Source: Meghimatium bilineatum
Lineage: Eukaryota; Mollusca; Gastropoda; Stylommatophora; Philomycidae
Length of the DNA: 64,000 nt
Direction: 5' to 3'
Assembly: GCA_034231615.1 (NCBI GenBank)
Contig: CM067322.1
Coordinates: 51,280,456-51,344,455 of the forward strand
Positions 55,731 to 64,000 of this stretch are shown one piece after another (position 1 is the first letter of the stretch; each line of letters starts with the position of its first letter). The notes beneath the pieces are model-generated. The model was given only the letters and a program-made list of their open reading frames with translations, was not told where the DNA came from and ran no database searches. The position numbers and the translations under genes were made by a program.

Positions 55731-55991
55731 TTTCTTTTCTTAAAAATCTGACAACATAAAAATAAATGGAGCAGCCATATGGCGGATAACAAGGTTGACG
55801 ACAAGAAATTTAGTTATTATTAAAAATTCATTCATTTTCCTTTTGTTGAATTAACAGTATGAAGGATATATAACATGGTACAGCAGATCAAAATTGAAGC
55901 ACAATAGCAAATGCTGAAGTGCCGATGGAAAAATTATTTCTAATTTTGTCAGAAAATTTGATTATAAAAAACTGTTATTTTTTACTTCCAG

Positions 55992-56121
55992 TACACAAGA
56001 GCTTCAAGTCTACTTTCATGGGAAGGTGTGCGACACCAGTTCTCTGTCCCAGAAAATGTCAAGTTATCTCTGTGTACCTCTGAGTTCATGCGTGACATCA
56101 AATGTCATCTGAGTGTTAAAC
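55992..56121 (+). CDS. FOXRED1: FOXRED1 exon A, copy 2
   Basis: 130 bp, same acceptor as copy 1; donor 'TTAAAC|GTAAGT', closer to consensus than copy 1. Encodes the same peptide with one visible change near the end ('DIKCHLSVK' for 'DIKYHLSVK'). Open and phase-compatible with exon B copy 2. Confidence 0.88.
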
Positions 56122-56361
56122 GTAAGTTTTACTGTGACTTCAGTCTCTGTGTTCCTCTGAGTTCATGCGTGACATCAAATATCTGTTAAACGTGAGTTTT
56201 ACCGTGACTTCAGTCTCTGTGTGCCTCTGAGTTCATGCGTGACATCAAATATCATCTGTTAAATGTGAGTTTTACAATGACTTCAGTCTCTGTGTGCCTC
56301 TGAGTTCATGCATGACATCAAATATCATCTGAGTGTTAAATGTGAGTTTTACTGTGACTTT
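56065..56361 (+). repeat. Four-fold amplification of the exon A donor end, copy 2
   Basis: The last part of exon A plus its donor and about 25 bp of intron ('TGAGTTCATGCGTGACATCA' ... 'GTTAAACGTAAGTTTTACTG') is followed by three more 70-77 bp copies, each with its own GTGAG donor-like site and a preceding 'GACTTCAG'. Hence four candidate donors and three acceptor-like AGs. Copy 1 of the cassette has only one. Confidence 0.93.
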
Positions 56362-56889
56362 GGTTATGAACTAAAAATATATTTGCTTCTCATCTATTCC
56401 TGAGTTAACTCTAAAATAACTGCTAGATGGGTATGAAGTGGTGTCCTCCTGTCTCCAGATGTGGAAAGTGGTAATCTAATACTGTCGTCCTGCTAACGTT
56501 CTTCCCATACAGTGTTGTATGGCATGAGATTATTGATGTTTGTACCTGTAAGCAAGTATTAATTATGTTTCTATAACCACTTGCTTCAAATTATTTTTTA
56601 TGTATGCGAGTCCCCTTCAGAGTAGAATACTGCAGGTTGCTAGTATACAAAGATTTGGCACTGCATCCAAGTGTCACATTGAGTCGAACAATCTTCTAGA
56701 ACTTGAAAACTCTGGACACATTGAGTCAAACAATCTTCTGGAACTTGAATTCTCTGAAAACAATAAGTCGAACAATCTTCTGGAGTTTGAATACTCTGGA
56801 CACATTGAGTCAAACAATCTTCTATAACTTGAAAACTCTGTACACATTTATTTTAATTTAATACAAATTTTGTATGCACATTTTTTCAG

Positions 56890-56989
56890 ATGAAGGTCCA
56901 CCTGATATACAATTTAACCACCAAGGTTATCTTATCCTTGCCAGGGAAAATGAAGCAGAACAGTTAGCGGTGAACATAGATATGCAAAA
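56890..56989 (+). CDS. FOXRED1: FOXRED1 exon B, copy 2
   Basis: 100 bp, identical in sequence and splice sites to copy 1 as far as read (acceptor 'CATTTTTTCAG', donor 'CAAAA|GTAAGA'). Intact. Confidence 0.9.
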
Positions 56990-57217
56990 GTAAGAGTTAG
57001 AAGTAATTGTGGCTTGGATTATGTTTTGTTTTTTGTGATTAATTTGTTTATGATTCAAAACAAACTTCAACTTTGCTTGTTTGTCACTTTGACCTAAAAA
57101 GGAAAATGGCAACACTGTGACCTGACATGCATGTTGTAAAAGACAATTAAGGAGAATTCAGAGTAGTATTGACTGTCCCATCCCATAGGTCAAAGCATGG
57201 CCGACTCCAGTATAGAG

Positions 57218-58262
57218 ACATATAAACACATTCTTTTTCTACTTAGTTCCTATAGTGCAAAATTAAAAAATAAACATTAAAAAATATTTCCTTCTTTCTT
57301 TTTATGTGACATAAACACATTCTTTTTCTACTTAGATCATGTAGTGCACAATTAAAAAATAAACATTTTTATAAAATATACTTTGTATGTAAATATGCAA
57401 CATATTAACACATTATTTTGTTCTACTTAGTTCCTATAGTACAAAAGTTCAAAAATAAACATTAAAAAATTTTTTACTTTTTTTCCTTTTATGCGACACA
57501 TAAACACATTCTATTTCTACTTAGTTCCTATCGTGCAAAAATCAGAAGTAAATATTTTTATAAAATTTACCTTGTATATAAATATATGACATATAAACAC
57601 ATTCTTTTTCTACTTAGTTCCTATAGTGCAAAATTCAGAAGTAAATATTTTTATAAAATATAATTTGTATGTAAATATGCAACATATTAACACATTATTT
57701 TTTTCTACTTAGTTCCTATAGTGCAAAATTAAAAAATAAACATTTAAAAAAATTCACTCTTTTCTTTTTATGCGACATATAAAGACATTCTTTTTCTACT
57801 TAGTTCTTATAGTGCAAAATTCAAAAATAAACATTTAAAAAAATTTACCCTTTTCTTTTTATGCGACATAAATACATTCCTTTTCTACTTATATTTCAAA
57901 ATAAAAAAAATAAACATTAAAAATAATGTTCTTTTTTCTTTGTATGCGACATATAAACACATTCTATTTCTGCTTAGTTCCTATAGTGCAAAAATTAGAA
58001 GTAAATATTATTATAAATTTTGCCTTGTATATAAATATATTACATATAAACACATTCTTTTTCTACTTAGTTCCTATAGTGCAAAATTCAAAAATAATCA
58101 TGAAAAAAATTTACTGTTTAAAATTTATGCGACATAAACACATTCTTTTTCTACTTAGTTCCTATAGTGCAAAATTCAGAAGTAAACATGTTTATAAAAT
58201 ATACTTTGTATGTAAATATGCGCCATATTAACACATTCGTATAAACATTTAAAAATTTTTTC
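57218..58262 (+). repeat. AT-rich minisatellite, array 2
   Basis: Nearly monomer-for-monomer copy of array 1, with small differences such as 'TTTGTTCTACTTAG' near 57417 and 'CTGTTTAAAATTTATGCGAC' near 58113. Confirms that the whole intron was duplicated with the exons. Confidence 0.92.
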
Positions 58263-58519
58263 TTTTCTTAAAAATCTGACAACATAAAAATAAATGGAGC
58301 AACCATATGGCGGATAACAAGGTTGACGACAAGAAATTTAGTTATTATTAAAAATTCATTCATTTTCCTTTTGTTGAATTAACAGTATGAAGGATATATA
58401 ACATGGTACAGCAGATCAAAATTGAAGCACAATAGCAAATGCTGAAGTGCCGATGGAAATATTATTTCTAATTTTGTCAGAAAATTTGATTATAAAAAAC
58501 TGTTATTTTTTACTTCCAG

Positions 58520-58649
58520 TACACAAGAGCTTCAAGTCTACTTTCATGGGAAGGTGTGCGACACCAGTTCTCTGTCCCAGAAAATGTCAAGTTATCTCTG
58601 TGTACCTCTGAGTTCATGCGTGACATCAAATGTCATCTGAGTGTTAAAC
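58520..58649 (+). CDS. FOXRED1: FOXRED1 exon A, copy 3
   Basis: 130 bp, acceptor 'TTTTTTACTTCCAG', donor 'TTAAAC|GTAAGT'. Same peptide as copy 2, open. The amplified donor end follows to about 58889. Its partner exon B copy 3 is damaged, so use of this cassette would be unproductive. Confidence 0.87.
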
Positions 58650-58889
58650 GTAAGTTTTACTGTGACTTCAGTCTCTGTGTTCCTCTGAGTTCATGCGTGA
58701 CATCAAATATCTGTTAAACGTGAGTTTTACCGTGACTTCAGTCTCTGTGTGCCTCTGAGTTCATGCGTGACATCAAATATCATCTGTTAAATGTGAGTTT
58801 TACCGTGACTTCAGTCTCTGTGTGCCTCTGAGTTCATGCATGACATCAAATATCATCTGAGTGTTAAATGTGAGTTTTACTGTGACTTT
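58593..58889 (+). repeat. Four-fold amplification of the exon A donor end, copy 3
   Basis: Same structure as at 56065-56361, with a few point differences ('TTTTACCGTGACTTCAG' in the third copy where copy 2 has 'TTTTACAATGACTTCAG'). Confidence 0.92.
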
Positions 58890-59417
58890 GGTTATGAACT
58901 AAAAATATATTTGCTTCTCATCTATTCCTGAGTTAACTCTAAAATAACTGCTAGATGGGTATGAAGTGGTGTCCTCCTGTCTCCAGATGTGGAAAGTGGT
59001 AATCTAATACTGTCGTCCTGCTAACGTTCTTCCCATACAGTGTTGTATGGCATGAGATTATTGATGTTTGTACCTGTAAGCAAGTATTAATTATGTTTCT
59101 ATAACCACTTACTTCAAATTATTTTTTATGTATGCGAGTCCCCTTCAGAGTAGAATACTGCAGGTTGCTAGTATACAAAGATTTGGCACTGCATCCAAGT
59201 GTCACATTGAGTCGAACAATCTTCTAGAACTTGAAAACTCTGGACACATTGAGTCAAACAATCTTCTGGAACTTGAATTCTCTGAAAACAATAAGTCGAA
59301 CAATCTTCTGGAGTTTGAATACTCTGGACACATTGAGTCAAACAATCTTCTATAACTTGAAAACTCTGTACACATTTATTTTAATTTAATACAAATTTTG
59401 TATGCACATTTTTTAAG

Positions 59418-59517
59418 ATGAAGGTCCACCTGATATATAATTTAACCACCAAGGTTATCTTATCCTTGCCAGGGAAAATGAAGCAGAACAGTTAGCGGTG
59501 AACATAGATATGCAAAA
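59418..59517 (+). pseudogene. FOXRED1: FOXRED1 exon B, copy 3, with stop codon and weakened acceptor
   Basis: The acceptor reads 'TTTTTTAAG' where the other copies have 'TTTTTTCAG', and 'GATATATAATTT' replaces 'GATATACAATTT', turning the Gln codon CAA into TAA at codon 7 after the junction. Otherwise identical, including the donor. Both changes are confined to this copy and would abolish productive use of the cassette. Confidence 0.93.
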
Positions 59518-59745
59518 GTAAGAGTTAGAAGTAATTGTGGCTTGGATTATGTTTTGTTTTTTGTGATTAATTTGTTTATGATTCAAAACAAACTTCAACT
59601 TTGCTTGTTTGTCACTTTGACCTAAAAAGGAAAATGGCAACACTGTGACCTGACATGCATGTTGTAAAAGACAATTAAGGAGAATTCAGAGTAGTATTGA
59701 CTGTCCCATCCCATAGGTCAAAGCATGGCCGACTCCAGTATAGAG

Positions 59746-60970
59746 ACATATAAACACATTCTTTTTCTACTTAGTTCCTATAGTGCAAAATTAAAAAATA
59801 AACATTAAAAAATATTTCCTTCTTTCTTTTTATGCGACATAAACACATTCTTTTTCTACTTAGATCATGTAGTGCACAATTAAAAAATAAACATTTTTAT
59901 AAAATATACTTTGTATGTAAATATGCAACATATTAACACATTATTTTTTTCTACTTAGTTCCTATAGTACAAAAGTTCAAAAATAAACATTAAAAAATTT
60001 TTTACTTTTTTTCCTTTTATGCGACACATAAACACATTCTATTTCTACTTAGTTCCTATCGTGCAAAAATCAGAAGTAAATATTTTTATAAAATTTACCT
60101 TGTATATAAATATATGACATATAAACACATTCTTTTTCTACTTAGTTCCTATAGTGCAAAATTCAGAAGTAAATATTTTTATAAAATATAATTTGTATGT
60201 AAATATGCAACATATTAACACATTTTTTTCTACTTAGTTCCTATAGTGCAAAATTAAAAAATAAACATAAAAAAAAAATTTACCCTTTTCTTTTTATGTG
60301 ACATATAAAGACATTCTTTTTCTACTTAGTTCTTATAGTGCAAAATTCAAAAATAAACATTTTAAAAAATTTACCCTTTTCTTTTTATGCGACATAAACA
60401 CATTCCTTTTCTACTTATATTTCAAAATAAAAAAAATAAACATTAAAAGTAATGTTCTTTTTTCTTTGTATGCGACATATAAACACATTCTATTTCTGCT
60501 TAGTTCCTCTAGTGCAAAAATTAGAAGTAAATATTATTATAAATTTTGCCTTGTATATAAATATATTACATATAAACACATTCTTTTTCTACTTAGTTCC
60601 TATAGTGCAAAATTCAAAAATAATCATGAAAAAAATTTACTTTTTTATATTTATGCGACATAAACACATTCTTTTTCTACTTATATTTCAAAATAAAAAA
60701 AATAAACATTAAAAATAATGTTCTTTTTTCTTTGTATGCGACATATAAACACATTCTATTTCTGCTTAGTTCCTCTAGTGCAAAAATTAGAAGTAAATGT
60801 TTTTATAAAATTTACCTTGTATATAAATATATGACATATAAACACATTCTTTTTCTACTTAGTTCCTATAGTGCAAAATTCAGAAGTAAATATTTTTATA
60901 AAATATACTTTGTATGTAAATATGCGCCATATTAACACATTCGTATAAACATTTAAAAATTTTTCCTTTT
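59746..60970 (+). repeat. AT-rich minisatellite, array 3, expanded
   Basis: As arrays 1 and 2 but about 180 bp longer, because a block including 'GTAATGTTCTTTTTTCTTTG' and the following acceptor-like monomer is repeated near 60660-60830. This explains the 2704 bp spacing to copy 4. Confidence 0.9.
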
Positions 60971-61223
60971 CTTAAAAATCTGACAACATAAAAATAAATG
61001 GAGCAGCCATATGGCGGATAACAAGGTTGACGACAAGAAATTTAGTTATTATTAAAAATTCATTCATTTTCCTTTTGTTGAATTAACAGTATGAAGGATA
61101 TATAACATGGTACAGCAGATCAAAATTGAAGCACAATAGCAAATGCTGAAGTGCCGATGGAAAAATTATTTCTAATTTTGTCAGAAAATTTGATTATAAA
61201 AAACTGTTATTTTTTACTTCCAG

Positions 61224-61353
61224 TACACAAGAGCTTCAAGTCTACTTTCATGGGAAGGTGTGCGACACCAGTTCTCTGTCCCAGAAAATGTCAAGTTATC
61301 TCTGTGTACCTCTGAGTTCATGCGTGACATCAAATGTCATCTGAGTGTTAAAC
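61224..61353 (+). CDS. FOXRED1: FOXRED1 exon A, copy 4
   Basis: 130 bp, same acceptor and donor ('TTAAAC|GTAAGT') as copies 2 and 3, same peptide. Followed by the four-fold donor-end repeat. The copy nearest to the unseen downstream FOXRED1 exons unless the array continues. Confidence 0.88.
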
Positions 61354-61593
61354 GTAAGTTTTACTGTGACTTCAGTCTCTGTGTTCCTCTGAGTTCATGC
61401 GTGACATCAAATATCTGTTAAACGTGAGTTTTACCGTGACTTCAGTCTCTGTGTGCCTCTGAGTTCATGCGTGACATCAAATATCATCTGTTAAATGTGA
61501 GTTTTACAGTGACTTCAGTCTCTGTGTGCCTCTGAGTTCATGCATGACATCAAATATCATCTGAGTGTTAAATGTGAGTTTTACTGTGACTTT
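61297..61593 (+). repeat. Four-fold amplification of the exon A donor end, copy 4
   Basis: Same arrangement as in copies 2 and 3, so the amplification arose once before these three units were duplicated. Confidence 0.92.
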
Positions 61594-62121
61594 GGTTATG
61601 AACTAAAAATATATTTGCTTCTCATCTATTCCTGAGTTAACTCTAAAATAACTGCTAGATGGGTATGAAGTGGTGTCCTCCTGTCTCCAGATGTGGAAAG
61701 TGGTAATCTAATACTGTCGTCCTGCTAACGTTCTTCCCATACAGTGTTGTATGGCATGAGATTATTGATGTTTGTACCTGTAAGCAAGTATTAATTATGT
61801 TTCTATAACCACTTGCTTCAAATTATTTTTTATGTATGCGAGTCCCCTTCAGAGTAGAATACTGCAGGTTGCTAGTATACAAAGATTTGGCACTGCATCC
61901 AAGTGTCACATTGAGTCGAACAATCTTCTAGAACTTGAAAACTCTGGACACATTGAGTCAAACAATCTTCTGGAACTTGAATTCTCTGAAAACAATAAGT
62001 CGAACAATCTTCTGGAGTTTGAATACTCTGGACACATTGAGTCAAACAATCTTCTATAACTTGAAAACTCTGTACACATTTATTTTAATTTAATACAAAT
62101 TTTGTATGCACATTTTTTCAG

Positions 62122-62221
62122 ATGAAGGTCCACCTGATATACAATTTAACCACCAAGGTTATCTTATCCTTGCCAGGGAAAATGAAGCAGAACAGTTAGC
62201 GGTGAACATAGATATGCAAAA
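62122..62221 (+). CDS. FOXRED1: FOXRED1 exon B, copy 4
   Basis: 100 bp with intact acceptor 'CATTTTTTCAG', intact Gln codon and donor 'CAAAA|GTAAGA'. Leaves in phase 2; the next FOXRED1 exon is beyond the window. Confidence 0.9.
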
Positions 62222-62449
62222 GTAAGAGTTAGAAGTAATTGTGGCTTGGATTATGTTTTGTTTTTTGTGATTAATTTGTTTATGATTCAAAACAAACTTC
62301 AACTTTGCTTGTTTGTCACTTTGACCTAAAAAGGAAAATGGCAACACTGTGACCTGACATGCATGTTGTAAAAGACAATTAAGGAGAATTCAGAGTAGTA
62401 TTGACTGTCCCATCCCATAGGTCAAAGCATGGCCGACTCCAGTATAGAG

Positions 62450-64000
62450 ACATATAAACACATTCTTTTTCTACTTAGTTCCTATAGTGCAAAATTAAAA
62501 AATAAACATTAAAAAATATTTCCTTCTTTCTTTTTATGTGACATAAACACATTCTTTTTCTACTTAGATCATGTAGTGCAAAATTAAAAAATAAACATTT
62601 TTATAAAATATACTTTGTATGTAAATATGCAACATATTAACACATTATTTTTTTCTACTTAGTTCCTATAGTACAAAAGTTCAAAAATAAACATTAAAAA
62701 ATTTTTTACTTTTTTTCCTTTTATGCGACACATAAACACATTCTATTTCTACTTAGTTCCTATCGTGCAAAAATCAGAAGTAAATATTTTTATAAAATTT
62801 ACCTTGTATATAAATATATGACATATAAACACATTATTTTTTTCTACTTAGTTCCTATAGTGAAAATTAAAAAAAATAAACATTTAAAAAAAAATTTACC
62901 CTTTTCTTTTTATGCGACATATAAAGACATTCTTTTTCTACTTAGTTCTTATAGTGCAAAATTCAAAAATAAACATGAAAAAAAAAACCCTTTTCTTTTT
63001 ATGCGACATAAACACATTCCTTTTCTACTTAGATCCTATATTTCAAAATAAAAAAAATAAACATTAAAAATAATGTTCTTTTTTCTTTGTATGTGACATA
63101 TAAACACATTCTTTTTCTACTTAGTTCTTATAGTGCAAAATTAAAAAATAAACTATAAAAAAATTTACCCTTTTCTTTTTATGCGACATAAACACATTCC
63201 TTTTCTACTTAGATCCTATATTTCAAAATAAAAAAAATAAACATTAAAAATAATGTTCTTTTTTCTTTGTATGTGACATATAAACACATTCTATTTCTGC
63301 TTAGTTCCTATAGTGCAAAAATTAGAAGTAAATATTATTATAAATTTTGCCTTGTATATAAATATATTACATATAAACACATTCTTTTTCTACTTAGTTC
63401 CTATAGTGCAAAATTCAAAAATAATCATGAAAAAAATTTACTTTTTTATATTTATGCGACATAAACAAATTCTTTTTTTAATTAGGTCCTATAGTGCAAA
63501 ATTAAAAAATAAACATTTTTATAAAATTTCCTTTTTTCTTTTTATGCGACATATAAACACATTATTTTTCTACTTAGATCCTATAGTGCAAAATTCAAAA
63601 ATAAACATTTAAAAAAATTTCCTTTTTATGCGACATATAAACACATTCTATTTCTACTTAGTTCCTATAGTGCAAAAATCAGAAGTAAACAATTTAATAA
63701 AATTTACCTTGTATATAAATATATGACATAGAAACACATTCTCTTTCTAGTTAGTTCCTATAGTGCAAAATTCAGAAGTAAACATTTTTATAAAATATAT
63801 TTTGTATGTAAATATGCGACATATAAACACATTATTTTTCTACTTAGTTCCTATAGTGCAAAATTCAAAAATAAACATAAAAAAAAAATTTTACCCTTTT
63901 TTTTTATGCGACATAAACCCATTCTTTTTCTACTTAGATCCTATATTTCAAAATACAAAAAATAAACACGTAAAAAAATGTACTTTTTTCTTTTTATGCG
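62450..64000 (+). repeat. AT-rich minisatellite, array 4, runs off the window
   Basis: Begins like arrays 1-3, then rearranges: a block with 'TACTTAGATCCTATATTTCA' is duplicated (about 63025 and 63205), and new monomer combinations follow to the right edge. No fifth exon A is visible before 64000, so the array either ends in a longer minisatellite or continues. Confidence 0.9.

Larger units (their letters stand above)
53625..64000 (+). repeat. FOXRED1: Tandem array of a FOXRED1 two-exon cassette, four copies
   Basis: Units begin near 53625, 55935, 58463 and 61167. Each holds exon A, a 0.5-0.8 kb intron with a 42-bp repeat, exon B, and an intron filled with AT-rich minisatellite. Exon A to A spacing is 2310, 2528 and 2704 bp; exon B to B spacing is 2530, 2528 and 2704 bp. 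The first difference reflects about 220 bp of donor-end amplification in copies 2-4, the last an expansion of the minisatellite. Copies are almost identical, implying recent tandem duplication. The array may continue past 64000. Confidence 0.95.

Overview
This is animal nuclear DNA. It has split genes with GT-AG introns and dense non-LTR retrotransposon debris (RTE-like and I/Ingi-like), plus a mariner, a hAT-type MITE, tRNA-derived SINEs, (TA)n tracts and minisatellites. The main host gene belongs to the armadillo-TIR family that is expanded in molluscs and other lophotrochozoans, so a mollusc, perhaps a gastropod, is the best guess (inference from family distribution, not proven here). No bacterial-type operon, CRISPR array or rRNA gene is visible. 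Nearly all long ORFs are transposon remains or translated repeats; the host genes lie in short exons found by splice-site phase plus family resemblance.

Region 1 (about 5-42 kb, minus strand) is one large gene for an armadillo-repeat/TIR protein with the start of a possible C-terminal SAM-like segment. Eight exons are placed (42132-41919, 36191-36061, 27731-27619, 25844-25708, 21690-21436, 19419-19325, 11143-11002, 9598-9450), and a ninth at 5135-4964 is probable. Neighbouring exons are phase-compatible wherever they should be adjacent. Two exons each carry a one-base indel that breaks the frame, so the gene is either decaying or contains assembly indels. Introns are filled with retroelement fragments, an internally deleted mariner (29846-30914) and several minisatellites. 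A probable extra ARM-family exon with an in-frame stop lies out of order at 29369-29676.

Region 2 (42-50 kb) is transposon-rich. It includes an almost complete I/Ingi-like element on the plus strand (about 44.7-49.3 kb) with endonuclease, reverse transcriptase and RNase H, broken by one frameshift and two stops. At 50298-50177 on the minus strand is the first coding exon of EXOSC2 (exosome subunit RRP4).

Region 3 (50.3-64 kb, plus strand) holds part of FOXRED1, head-to-head with EXOSC2. Two consecutive internal FOXRED1 exons (A, 130 bp; B, 100 bp) and their introns are tandemly repeated at least four times in 2.3-2.7 kb units. The units are separated by AT-rich minisatellite whose monomers each carry a 3' splice-site-like sequence. 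The cassette changes reading phase, so only one copy can normally be used per transcript. Copy 3 has a stop codon and a weakened acceptor. In copies 2-4 the donor end of exon A is itself amplified four-fold. This exon-cassette array is the most unusual structure in the window.
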